Shown here: in pieces, positions 32,517 through 40,890 of the stretch
Layout of the letters: every line of letters begins with the position of its first letter
Numbering within the stretch: position 1 is the stretch's first letter
From: an uncultured Collinsella sp.
GTDB taxonomy: Bacteria > Actinomycetota > Coriobacteriia > Coriobacteriales > Coriobacteriaceae
Assembly: GCA_959599915.1 (NCBI GenBank)
Contig: CAUGJE010000010.1
Span: forward strand, 17,942 to 81,941
DNA: 64,000 bases
Direction: 5' to 3'
The notes under the pieces: generated by a model
What the model was told of the DNA's origin: nothing
Database searches by the model: none
What the model saw: the letters and a program-made list of their open reading frames with translations, nothing else
Position numbers and translations under genes: made by a program

Positions 32517-34079
32517 ATGAACAAAGATGAGCTGCTGGCAAAGTTCCAGCGCCTGGGCAAAGTCCTCATGACGCCTGTCTTGATCCTGCCAATCGCCGGC
32601 ATCCTTCAGGGCTTTGGCAATGCCTTTACCAGCCCCACCCTTACGGCAGCTGTTCCCTGGCTTGCTGCTCCGGGCTTTGCGATCTTCTTTTCGATTCTCA
32701 AGGCCGCTGCCAGCATCGTTATGAACAACATCCCGGTTATCTTCTCGATTTGTCTCGCCTATGGCTTCGCCAAGTCCGAGAAGGCTACCGCGGCGCTTTG
32801 TGGCTTTTTGGGCTACATGTGCATGAATTCCGTGATGGGCACGTTCCTTACGGCGACTGGCGTTATCGATCCCGCGAATCTTACGACGGGCCAGAGCACG
32901 ATCCTCGGCATCACCACGCTCGACACGGGCGTTATCGGCGGTCTTCTGGTGGGCGCAATCGTCGCATGGTTGCATAACCGTTACTACAAGATTGAGCTGC
33001 CTGCCGTGTTCTCCATCTTCAACGGCACGCGCTTTATCCCGGCGGTGACGCTGCTCTCATGCAGCATCCTCGCATTGGTCATGTCCTTTGTTTTCCCGTT
33101 TATTCAGAACGCTCTCGGCGCGCTGTCCGAGTTCATCAAGACTACGGGTGCCTTTGGTGCATTTGTCTACGGCGCCGGCGAGCGCATGCTCCTGCCTTTT
33201 GGCCTGCATCACTTTGTCTATTTGCCGTTCTTCTTCACGTCGCTTGGTGGCGTCGAGACCATCGACGGCCAGACTGTTCAGGGCGCTATCAATATCTACA
33301 ACGCGATCCTGGGCTCTCCCAGCACGCCGTTTAACATCGAGGTCAGCCGTTTTGTCATGAACGGCAAGGTTATCTTCGCCATGTTCGGCCTGCCCGGCGC
33401 TGCACTCGCCTTCTACAAGACGGCGCTTCCCAAGAACAAGAAGAAGACCGCAGCGCTCATGATTGCCATCGTGGTGCCTTGCATCCTCTCCGGCATTACC
33501 GAGCCGCTCGAGTACTCCTTCCTGTTCATCGCGCCCATCCTCTACGTATTCCACGCTCTCATGGCTGGTCTTGCTTATGCGCTGACCTATATCCTGCAGT
33601 TCAACGTGGCCGGTTCCGCATCCTTTGGCGGCCCGCTCTTGTCGTTGATCTTTAACGGCATTATGGGTGCAGCCAAGGGCTCCAACTGGCAGGTTATCCT
33701 GTTCCTCGGCCCCATCTACTTCGTGGTGTACTACTTCGTCTTCAAGTTCATCATCCTTAAGAAGGACCTTAAGACCCCCGGCCGCGAGGAAGAGTCCGAC
33801 GATGAGGCCGAAAAGGCTCCCAAGACCGTGATCAGCGACCTCATTCCCGCCATCGTTGAGGCAGTGGGCGGCGACAACAATATTAAGTCTGTCGAGGCCT
33901 GCTTCACCCGTCTGCGCATCCAGCTCAATGACTGTGACAAGGTGGTTGATGACGCCGAGTTTACCGAAAAGCTCGAAGCGCGTGGCATCGTGCATGTTAA
34001 CGGCGGCGTGCAGATTGTCTACGGTAACATGGCATCTAACTACGCAACTCAGATGCGCGAGCTGCTGGGTATGGAGTAA
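32517..34079 (+). CDS. PTS IICB permease, alpha-glucoside/maltose type
   Basis: A 520-residue fused IIC-IIB protein. The N-terminal IIC domain (about 1-410) has roughly ten membrane spans with GERMLLPFGLHHF and GITEPLEYSFLFIAP, typical of the glucose-superfamily IIC. After a charged linker (EEESDDEAEKAP) the IIB domain has phosphocysteine Cys462 in VEACFTRLRIQL. No IIA domain is fused, so a IIA from elsewhere must supply phosphate. With the upstream phospho-glucosidase it forms an uptake and cleavage route for maltose-like sugars, under the divergent RpiR regulator. Confidence 0.9.
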   Translation: MNKDELLAKFQRLGKVLMTPVLILPIAGILQGFGNAFTSPTLTAAVPWLAAPGFAIFFSILKAAASIVMNNIPVIFSICLAYGFAKSEKATAALCGFLGYMCMNSVMGTFLTATGVIDPANLTTGQSTILGITTLDTGVIGGLLVGAIVAWLHNRYYKIELPAVFSIFNGTRFIPAVTLLSCSILALVMSFVFPFIQNALGALSEFIKTTGAFGAFVYGAGERMLLPFGLHHFVYLPFFFTSLGGVETIDGQTVQGAINIYNAILGSPSTPFNIEVSRFVMNGKVIFAMFGLPGAALAFYKTALPKNKKKTAALMIAIVVPCILSGITEPLEYSFLFIAPILYVFHALMAGLAYALTYILQFNVAGSASFGGPLLSLIFNGIMGAAKGSNWQVILFLGPIYFVVYYFVFKFIILKKDLKTPGREEESDDEAEKAPKTVISDLIPAIVEAVGGDNNIKSVEACFTRLRIQLNDCDKVVDDAEFTEKLEARGIVHVNGGVQIVYGNMASNYATQMRELLGME

Positions 34080-34109
34080 ACGCCCCACATATCTATAAAA
34101 TCCGGTATA

Positions 34110-34146
34110 AAAGGCGGCGACAGACAATGCGTCTTCCGCCGCCTTT
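34110..34146. terminator. Hairpin after the maltose-type PTS gene
   Basis: AAAGGCGGCG (34110-34119) pairs with CGCCGCCTTT (34137-34146). No T-run follows beyond the arm. A further dyad TTTCGTGTA/TACACGAAA lies at 34164-34188. The rest of the gap to 34307 holds nothing recognisable. Confidence 0.6.
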
Positions 34147-34307
34147 GAGTTGCCCCGCGCGCATTTCGTGTACTTCATATACACGAAAACTGGAAAATCG
34201 TGCATTCGAAGTACATGAGATCGAACCACAGCTAAAGGAGCTGGCCTAGCCTGTCGTCAGGTAAGCGTCGCGACCGGAACGATAGGCGTTTTAGAGGGAA
34301 CCTCGCT

Positions 34308-35543
34308 CTACGCCCTCGCCCGCCTGCGCTCCCAGCGAGCCAACTTAATCGTCGCCAGCGTGAGCGCCCAGGCCACAAGTGAGAACGCGGCGCCCACGGC
34401 ACCCACGTACGCAATGCCAATTCCGTTTACCACGGCGCCGCCCACTGCGGTGCCAAACGAGATGCCGACGTTAAACGCCATGGGCTCAACCGAACTTGCG
34501 AGTACCATCGACTTGGGATGGCGGCTGCGAGCCACGTCCATAAAGTGCGTGATGCATGACACCGAGAACAGGTACATGAGCAGCGCCAAGCTAAAGACAA
34601 AGACCAGCGCGAGCGGCATGGTGCCGCCCACGGCAAACAGCCCGAGTAACGCCGCGGCCTGCAGCACAAACGTCACAAGCAGTGCCTTCATGCCAAAACG
34701 CGCGTCGATCCATCCGCCCAGGATGTTCGAGATCAGGCAGAACACGCCGTAGGCCATAAGCGTGGTACTGGCTTCGACCGTGCCCATACCCAGCACCTGC
34801 TCAAGATAAGGCGTAACGTAGCCGTAGAATACATAGACCGAGCCCACGCCAAACAAAAAGATAAGCATGCCGGTGATGATGCTCGGTTCGCGTAGCAGAC
34901 CCGCCTGCTCGCGGAAGGTAGCGGGTTCGTCGGTCTGTCCGGCGCGCGGCATAAACGCCACGAGCGCTCCGCAGATCAAAACGGCAAAGGTCAGCGTACC
35001 GTACATGGCCACGTGCCAATCGAGCGTGTCGGCCACAAACTTGCCGATCGAAGTGACAAAGACCATCGCCACGGAAAACGCGCCGTACACGACCGAGATG
35101 GCAAGCGAAGTTTGCTGCGGGGACAGCAGCTCTGGGATGTACGTCACGCCCACGGCGAGCAGCGCGCCCGAGACGGATCCCAGGACAATGCGCGAGATAA
35201 AGAGCACCTGGAAGTTGGGCGCCAACGCCATGACCAGGTTGCCGAGCACAAAGACGATGCTGTAGTACACGAGCAACTGGTAGCGGCGGAATCGCCCCGT
35301 GCTGAGCGCAAGCACCGGCGTGGCGATGGCGTAGACGAGCGCGAACACGCTGATGAGCTGGCCCGCAGTGGCAAGTGATACGCCGAGTTCCGTTGCCAAG
35401 TCGCTTTCGATGCCGATGACCACGAACTCTGAGCAGCCGAGCGAGAATCCCAACAGCACGAGCAGCGCCAGGCAGAGCTTGGTGCGCGCGGGGGAGAGCG
35501 CGGCGGCGGTTGACTTACTTTTAGACGTGGTTGCGGCGGTCAA
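34308..35543 (-). CDS. MFS transporter, AraJ/sugar-efflux-like
   Basis: A transporter of about 411 residues with twelve hydrophobic segments. GFSLGCSEFVVIGIESDLATE at the first span and ALSTGRFRRYQLL in the loop between spans 2 and 3 are typical of the AraJ/YdhP drug- and sugar-efflux group. The N-terminus is uncertain: a TTG at 35543 has GGAG nine bases upstream, while a GTG at 35552 is too close to it. The first 20 residues are Ser/Thr/Ala-rich and cytoplasmic. Faces away from neighbours and stands alone. Substrate unknown. Confidence 0.8.
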   Translation of the reverse strand: MTAATTSKSKSTAAALSPARTKLCLALLVLLGFSLGCSEFVVIGIESDLATELGVSLATAGQLISVFALVYAIATPVLALSTGRFRRYQLLVYYSIVFVLGNLVMALAPNFQVLFISRIVLGSVSGALLAVGVTYIPELLSPQQTSLAISVVYGAFSVAMVFVTSIGKFVADTLDWHVAMYGTLTFAVLICGALVAFMPRAGQTDEPATFREQAGLLREPSIITGMLIFLFGVGSVYVFYGYVTPYLEQVLGMGTVEASTTLMAYGVFCLISNILGGWIDARFGMKALLVTFVLQAAALLGLFAVGGTMPLALVFVFSLALLMYLFSVSCITHFMDVARSRHPKSMVLASSVEPMAFNVGISFGTAVGGAVVNGIGIAYVGAVGAAFSLVAWALTLATIKLARWERRRARA

Positions 35544-35600
35544 GGTTGTCACTCCAATGTCGCATGAATAAGCGGGATTCAATCCCTGCAACTCTAACAG

Positions 35601-35633
35601 AATGCGACAAAGGGGCAGTCCCTTTGTCGCATT
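35601..35633. repeat. GACAAAGG-type palindromic hairpin, copy 5
   Basis: AATGCGACAAAGGG (35601-35614) pairs perfectly with CCCTTTGTCGCATT (35620-35633) in the gap between divergent genes, 58 bases upstream of the MFS start. Here it cannot be a simple terminator of a flanking gene. Confidence 0.85.
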
Positions 35634-35803
35634 GCGCTGCCAGCCAGTCGCCCAAACCGTCACAACATTCGATGAAAATCTCGAAAACGAGGAAAAGCGT
35701 CGAATGTTGTGACGCTTTTCCTGTCTGTGCCGGCGAGCTCCCGTGCCATCTGGGGGTATAAGGCTGGCAAGTGTTTATTTGCGAGGCTTAAGGGGCGCCC
35801 CGT

Positions 35804-36673
35804 ATGGATATCGATAACTTTGAATGGTGGTATAGCGAGGGCGAGGCTCCGGACGAGGAGTGGGACGAGCCCGCGCCGCGTGACGTGTCGAGCGACGAGG
35901 ACGAGGCCGGCAACGATGCTGCTGTCGAGCCTGACGCCGCCTCCGATGCCGCCGAGCCCCTGACCTTTGAGCAGGCTTGGGCCCAAGCCGAGGCCGACGA
36001 GGCAAAGGCCGATGCCACGGCCACGCTGGGCGAGCCAGCCGACATGTCCATCTCGCCGGCAAAGACCCCGCAACCGCGCCACAACATCGACCCCGGCAGT
36101 ACGGCATCTTTCAGCATTCTCGACGTGCCCGCGCAGGGTGCCCAGGCGCCCGCCCCCACACATCGCCCCAACCTGGCTCGCGAGGAAGACGCGGCCCGCC
36201 GCTCACCGCTCGGCCCCATCCTCATCGCCTTCATGGCCGGCGTTATCGCCTGCTCGGCAATCGGCGGCATCTGGGGTCATGTCGAGCAGCAGCGCCAAGA
36301 CGCCGCCAAGGTCGAGATGTCTGTCGAGCAATCGCTCAGCCGCACGCGCTCGGTGCATGTGTCGGTCGAGGTTAGGGACGGTGCGACATGGGACACCGCC
36401 CGCGGCGATAGCCAAATGCTCATCCATATCGTGGGCCGCACGCTCAAGGGACAAGCAATCGACGAGTATCAATACGTTAATTCCGAAGGTGACGGCATCG
36501 AGCTCAAGCCCGGCGACTACGAGCTCACCGTCGATGAACCGCCCGTCGCCACCGACGGCACGCGTTACCGTGCCTCAAAGCGCATGGTTCCGGTGAGTTT
36601 TAATTCACAGGCGCCCGATACGGTCGATAGCACGCCGCAGGGCGGGTTTGACCTTTACGCTATTGCTCAATAA
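35804..36673 (+). CDS. Acidic single-span membrane protein of unknown function
   Basis: A 289-residue protein that I do not recognise. Residues 1-135 are very acidic and low in complexity (EGEAPDEEWDEPAPRD, SSDEDEAG), with a short basic patch (RRSPLG) before one hydrophobic segment PILIAFMAGVIACSAIGGIW near 140-160. The outer 130 residues form a beta-rich domain (VHVSVEVRDGATW, LIHIVGRTLKGQ, KPGDYELTVDEPP) that resembles a carboxypeptidase-like or Ig-type sandwich exposed outside the cell. A single-span protein with acidic cytoplasmic part. The ATG at 35804 has only weak upstream purines. It precedes the mutarotase-like gene by 80 bases. Confidence 0.72.
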   Translation: MDIDNFEWWYSEGEAPDEEWDEPAPRDVSSDEDEAGNDAAVEPDAASDAAEPLTFEQAWAQAEADEAKADATATLGEPADMSISPAKTPQPRHNIDPGSTASFSILDVPAQGAQAPAPTHRPNLAREEDAARRSPLGPILIAFMAGVIACSAIGGIWGHVEQQRQDAAKVEMSVEQSLSRTRSVHVSVEVRDGATWDTARGDSQMLIHIVGRTLKGQAIDEYQYVNSEGDGIELKPGDYELTVDEPPVATDGTRYRASKRMVPVSFNSQAPDTVDSTPQGGFDLYAIAQ

Positions 36674-36752
36674 CTGCACCTGTCGCTCAACCCCGCCGCC
36701 AAGAGTGGGACAATAGCCCTCGACACTGTTGTTTACTTTTGGAGGAAGTAGC

Positions 36753-37646
36753 ATGTCCACCGTCACTACCATCAAGCGCGGCGGCCTCACCGCGGCCATC
36801 GATTCCATGGGTGCCCAGCTCACGAGCCTTGCCCTCAACGGCAACGAGTATCTGTGGCAGGGCGACCCCGCCTTTTGGGGCAAGCATGCGCCCATCCTGT
36901 TCCCCATTGTGGGCTCGCTGCGCAACAACACGGCGACGTCTGCGGCCGGCACCTGCGAGATGCCGCGCCACGGACTCGCGCGCATCGTCGAACACAAGCT
37001 GGTCGAGGTTTCGGAGGACGGCTCCTCGGTAACGTACGAGATCATCGACACGCCCGAGTCGCTCAAGGCGTTCCCGTTCCACTTTAAGCTCAGCATGACC
37101 TATGCCTTGACCGGCGACGCCACCCTCACGCAGACCTTTGCCGTCACCAACACCGGCGACGTGGACCTGCCGTTCTCGGTGGGCGGTCACCCCGCGTTTA
37201 ACGTACCGGCTCCCGGTGCCGAGGACGAGGCGTTCGAGGATTACGAGCTGGCGTTTACCGAGGCTTGGACTAACGAGGTCCCCGTCATCACGCCCGACGG
37301 TCTTATGACGTTCGAGGGTAGTTACAAGGCTCCCGATAACTCGGACGTGCTGCCCATCACGCACCGCAGTTTCGATAACGATGCCATCATGTTCACCGAT
37401 ACTCCGGGCTCCACGCTCACGCTGCGCGGCCGCAAGTCGGGCCACGGCGTCAAGATCGACTTTGAGGGCTTTAAGTACATTGGCGTGTGGTCTGCCGCCA
37501 ACGACGCTCCGTTTGTGGCGCTCGAGCCCTGGACCGGTCATACCACCATGGACACCGAGGACGACGTCTTTGAGCACAAGGTCAACACCATCACCTTGGC
37601 ACCGGGTGAGACGGACGTTCGCAGCTTTAGCGTTACCCTGCTCTAG
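36753..37646 (+). CDS. Aldose 1-epimerase family protein (LacX-like)
   Basis: A 297-residue beta-sandwich protein. LFPIVGSLRNN, MPRHGLAR with the conserved His, and VGGHPAFNVP with the second catalytic His match LacX/YeaD-type members of the galactose mutarotase superfamily, which interconvert sugar anomers. ATG at 36753 follows GGAGGAAG. The stop is followed after a few bases by composite repeat copy A. No lactose or galactose genes are nearby. Confidence 0.87.
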   Translation: MSTVTTIKRGGLTAAIDSMGAQLTSLALNGNEYLWQGDPAFWGKHAPILFPIVGSLRNNTATSAAGTCEMPRHGLARIVEHKLVEVSEDGSSVTYEIIDTPESLKAFPFHFKLSMTYALTGDATLTQTFAVTNTGDVDLPFSVGGHPAFNVPAPGAEDEAFEDYELAFTEAWTNEVPVITPDGLMTFEGSYKAPDNSDVLPITHRSFDNDAIMFTDTPGSTLTLRGRKSGHGVKIDFEGFKYIGVWSAANDAPFVALEPWTGHTTMDTEDDVFEHKVNTITLAPGETDVRSFSVTLL

Positions 37647-37651
37647 AGGTT

Positions 37652-37820
37652 CCGCCGTTCTAACGAACGACGGACCGGTCGACGCTGCGCGCCACCCAGA
37701 GCGACAATTTGCCATTCAAAAGGCACGGCATGACCAGAAGGTCTATGCCTCGCCTTTTTCATGCCAACTTGTTCGCTCTGGACGTCGCTCGCTGGCATTG
37801 CCAAAACATCGACGCTCCCA
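37652..37820. repeat. Three-stem composite repeat, copy A
   Basis: Stem 1 is short (GTTC-TAAC-GAAC with flanking CCG/CGG). The constant CGACGCTGC is at 37680-37688. Stem 2 is CCAGAGCG (37696-37703) with CGCTCTGG (37774-37781), extended by ACAATTTG and AACTTGTT. Stem 3 is GGCATGACC ... GGTCTATGCC (37727-37749). The tail TTGCCAAAACATCGACG follows. Nearly identical in the middle to copy B at 43678. It starts right after the mutarotase-like gene. Confidence 0.82.
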
Positions 37821-37926
37821 ATGACTACCGTGTGTCTATTAATTTTTCGAGCTTGTGCTGCGCTGCTGGTCGCTGGCGTATATCCTGTTAAGTCGTCAGC
37901 ATACGATTCAACAGGGAAGGCAGATT

Positions 37927-38853
37927 ATGCATTCTCCCCATCAACGCGACGCGCATCCACAGCCGGTGTGCAGTCGTCGCATCTTCTTGGGTAGCGCTCT
38001 CGCTGCGAGCGCTTCTGTCGTCGCCGGCGCACTTGCCGGCTGCCAGCGTCCCTCCACGCTGGAAGTAGTTCAGCCCACGACGGGCGGCGGTCGCGATGAC
38101 CTGTCCGATTCCGTTATCGGCAAGGATAAGATCCGCATCGGCATGGAGGCGGCCTACGCCCCGTACAACTGGCAGGTTTCCGAGGCCAGCGAGTTCACGA
38201 TCCCCATCGATAACGTGCAGGGCGCCTATGCCGATGGCTACGACGTGCAGATCGCCAAGATCGTCTGCAAGGCTCTCGGCGGCGAGCCCGTTGCCGTCAA
38301 GCAGAGCTTCTCGGGCCTTATCGACTCGCTCAACAACGGCCAGATTGACCTCATCATCGCCGGCATGAGCGCCACGCCCGAGCGCGAGGAGTCCGTCGGC
38401 TTTTCCGACCCGTACTTCATTGGCTACTTTGGCCTGTTCGTAAAAGAGGGCTCGCCCTACCAAAACGCCACCAAGCTCAGCGACTTCAGCGGTGCCACAG
38501 TGCTCGGCCAAAAGGACACCATGCTCGATACCGTCATCGACGAGATTCCGGGCGTTGTGCACAAGAACCCGGTCGATTCGGTCCCCACGGTGTTCTCGAA
38601 TCTGCTGCAGGGCACGTGCGACGCCGTGACCTACAACACTGAGAACGAAAAGGGCTATATGGCCCAAAATCCCGGTATCGTCCCCATCCACTTTGCCGAG
38701 GGCGAGGGCTTTAAGCAGGAGGTCACGGCAAATGTCGGTTGCCGCAAGGGCTCGGACAAACTGCTTAAGCTCATCGACAAGACACTCAAGGGCATTAGCC
38801 AAGAGGAGCGCGACCAAATGTGGGACGCGTGCCTCGACCGTCAGCCGGCATAG
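37927..38853 (+). CDS. Amino-acid ABC transporter substrate-binding lipoprotein (Tat-type signal)
   Basis: A 308-residue solute-binding protein. The N-terminus has a twin-arginine motif CSRRIFLGS, a hydrophobic stretch and a lipobox ending LAGC, so it is likely Tat-exported and lipid-anchored. The mature part has the family-3 pattern: IRIGMEAAYAPYNW, DVQIAKIVCKALG, SFSGLIDSLNNGQIDLIIAG, SDPYFIGYFGLFV. Such proteins bind polar amino acids. ATG at 37927 follows GGAAGG. First gene of a binding protein - permease - ATPase operon with gaps of 9 and 22 bases. Confidence 0.88.
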   Translation: MHSPHQRDAHPQPVCSRRIFLGSALAASASVVAGALAGCQRPSTLEVVQPTTGGGRDDLSDSVIGKDKIRIGMEAAYAPYNWQVSEASEFTIPIDNVQGAYADGYDVQIAKIVCKALGGEPVAVKQSFSGLIDSLNNGQIDLIIAGMSATPEREESVGFSDPYFIGYFGLFVKEGSPYQNATKLSDFSGATVLGQKDTMLDTVIDEIPGVVHKNPVDSVPTVFSNLLQGTCDAVTYNTENEKGYMAQNPGIVPIHFAEGEGFKQEVTANVGCRKGSDKLLKLIDKTLKGISQEERDQMWDACLDRQPA

Positions 38854-38862
38854 GGAGGCAGC

Positions 38863-40011
38863 ATGAAAGGCATCAATCGTCTGGCCTCCTTTATCAAGGC
38901 CGACCACCGTTATGTGTACCTGGGCACGAGCGTTATCGCGGCGCTCGGCTTGGCATTTAGCCAGCGCAACCCCACGCCGCTGAGCTTTTTGGCGCCCACC
39001 GGCATCTTCCAGGATTGCCTTTGGGCGATTCTTTGGGCCTGGATCGTCGTGTCGGCGGCAGCGCTCGTCACCAAGGTTATGCACTGGAGCGACTATCGCG
39101 AAAAGTCACCGTTTGCATCCGAGCGTTTCCGTCGCGGCGCGCGCCTGGGCAGCTATGTCGTGGTCGTCATCGCGGCGATCTTCTTTGTCGACCGCTGCGT
39201 CATGTCGTTTATCGATCTGGTGCAGGTGAGCATTGTCTCGGACTCCAATCCCAGCGACTTTCTGTCGAGCTTGGTCTACATGACCTACAAGAGCGGCGAC
39301 TTCTTTATCCGCGGTATCGAGATCACCATCGCGCTTGCCACCTTCGGCACGGTCATCGCCTTCTTCTTGGCGCTGCTCTTTGTGTTCTTGCGCACCCAGA
39401 CCTTCGATCGCGTCGACAACGACCTGGTGCGCTTCTTTAAGAGCATTGGCCGAGGCTTTGCGACCGTCTATTCCACCGTCGTGCGCGGCACGCCCATGAT
39501 GGTCCAGGGCCTGCTCATCTATTACGCGGGCTTTACCGTTCTGCGCGGCATGGGCTTCGAGACCGCCCAGGCCAACCAGATCTGGAGTACCTTCACCGCC
39601 GGCCTCGTCACCATCTCGCTCAACTCCACCGCCTACATGATGGAGGTCCTGCGCGGCGGCATCGAGTCCATCGATCCCGGCCAGGCCGAGGCAGCGCGCT
39701 CGCTGGGCCTGTCGCAGTGGCAGGCTATGCGCAAGGTCGTGTTCCCTCAGGGTATTAAAAACGCGATCCCGGCGCTCACCAACGAGCTCATCATCAACAT
39801 CAAGGACTCGTCGGTGCTCTCGGTCATCGGCGTGTTCGACCTCATGTACGCCACCACCACCGTCGCCGGCGTGTACTACCGCCAGATGGAGGTCTACTGC
39901 GTGGCACTCGTGGTCTATCTGATCCTGACGCTCGTGGCGAGCCGCCTGCTCGAGGCCTTTGGCAAAAAGCTCGGCGCTGAGGCTCCGGCCACGCTGCCCA
40001 GCTCTAACTAG
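38863..40011 (+). CDS. Amino-acid ABC transporter permease
   Basis: A 382-residue membrane protein. The N-terminal 130 residues carry extra spans; the C-terminal 220 residues are the HisM/GlnP-type permease domain (GIEITIALATFGTVIAFFLA, RGTPMMVQGLLIYY, and the EAA loop EAARSLGLSQWQAMRKVVFPQ). It forms the channel for the lipoprotein-bound substrate. ATG at 38863 follows GGGAGG. Longer than the usual 220-residue single permease because of the N-terminal extension; no second permease gene follows. Confidence 0.87.
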   Translation: MKGINRLASFIKADHRYVYLGTSVIAALGLAFSQRNPTPLSFLAPTGIFQDCLWAILWAWIVVSAAALVTKVMHWSDYREKSPFASERFRRGARLGSYVVVVIAAIFFVDRCVMSFIDLVQVSIVSDSNPSDFLSSLVYMTYKSGDFFIRGIEITIALATFGTVIAFFLALLFVFLRTQTFDRVDNDLVRFFKSIGRGFATVYSTVVRGTPMMVQGLLIYYAGFTVLRGMGFETAQANQIWSTFTAGLVTISLNSTAYMMEVLRGGIESIDPGQAEAARSLGLSQWQAMRKVVFPQGIKNAIPALTNELIINIKDSSVLSVIGVFDLMYATTTVAGVYYRQMEVYCVALVVYLILTLVASRLLEAFGKKLGAEAPATLPSSN

Positions 40012-40033
40012 GCTTAAGACGAGGAGAATCATC

Positions 40034-40819
40034 ATGGCAGATACCGCCATTACCGGCGTTGCGGCCGCCGCACAGACCAATGAGCCGCTCATCCGCGTCG
40101 AGGGCCTGCGCAAGAGCTTTGGTTCGCTCGAGGTGCTCAAGGGCATCGACCTGTCCGTCAATCCCGGTGAGGTTGTCACCATCATCGGCGCCTCGGGCTC
40201 GGGCAAATCGACCTTCCTGCGCTGCCTCAACCTGCTCGAGACCCCGGACGCGGGCCACATCTGGTTCCACGGCCAGGACCTCACGGCCGAGCGCTGCAAC
40301 ATCAACAAATTGCGCGAGGACATCGGCATGGTGTTCCAGGGCTTTAACCTGTTCAACAACATGGATGTGCTCGACAACTGCACGCTCGCGCCCGTCACGC
40401 TCAAAAAGATGAGCAAGGCCGAGGCCGAGAAGGTCGCGATGGAGCATCTGACGAGCGTGGGACTCGAAAAGTTCGCGCACGCCGCCGTGGGTCGCCTGTC
40501 CGGTGGTCAAAAGCAGCGCGTGGCCATCGCTCGTGCCCTGTGCATGAATCCGCAGATCATGCTGTTTGACGAGCCGACCTCAGCGCTCGACCCCGAGATC
40601 GTGGGCGAGGTGCTCGAGGTCATGCGCAAGCTCGCTGCCGACGGCATGACCATGGTCGTCGTCACGCATGAGATGGCCTTTGCCCGAACCGTATCCGACC
40701 GCGTGGTCTTTATGGACAAGGGCGTGGTACTCGAGGACGCCGCGCCGGCCGAGCTCTTCGGCAATCCCAAGCACCAGCGCACTCGCGAGTTCCTCTCTCG
40801 CTATCTCGAGGACAAATAA
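40034..40819 (+). CDS. Amino-acid ABC transporter ATP-binding protein
   Basis: A 261-residue GlnQ/HisP-type ATPase. Walker A GASGSGKSTFLRCLN, Q-loop MVFQGFNLF, signature LSGGQKQRVAIARAL, Walker B IMLFDEPTSALDPE and H-loop VVTHEMAFA are all standard. ATG at 40034 follows GAGGAGAA. It powers import through the permease encoded upstream. The first 20 residues before the domain are an Ala-rich addition. The M20 peptidase gene follows after 70 bases, so peptide or amino-acid use may be linked. Confidence 0.9.
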   Translation: MADTAITGVAAAAQTNEPLIRVEGLRKSFGSLEVLKGIDLSVNPGEVVTIIGASGSGKSTFLRCLNLLETPDAGHIWFHGQDLTAERCNINKLREDIGMVFQGFNLFNNMDVLDNCTLAPVTLKKMSKAEAEKVAMEHLTSVGLEKFAHAAVGRLSGGQKQRVAIARALCMNPQIMLFDEPTSALDPEIVGEVLEVMRKLAADGMTMVVVTHEMAFARTVSDRVVFMDKGVVLEDAAPAELFGNPKHQRTREFLSRYLEDK

Positions 40820-40890
40820 CCGGCGCAAACGCCTACGTTGCAGGGCCGCTCCCGTGGGGCGGCCTTTGTCGTCACAATCGAAAGGATGTC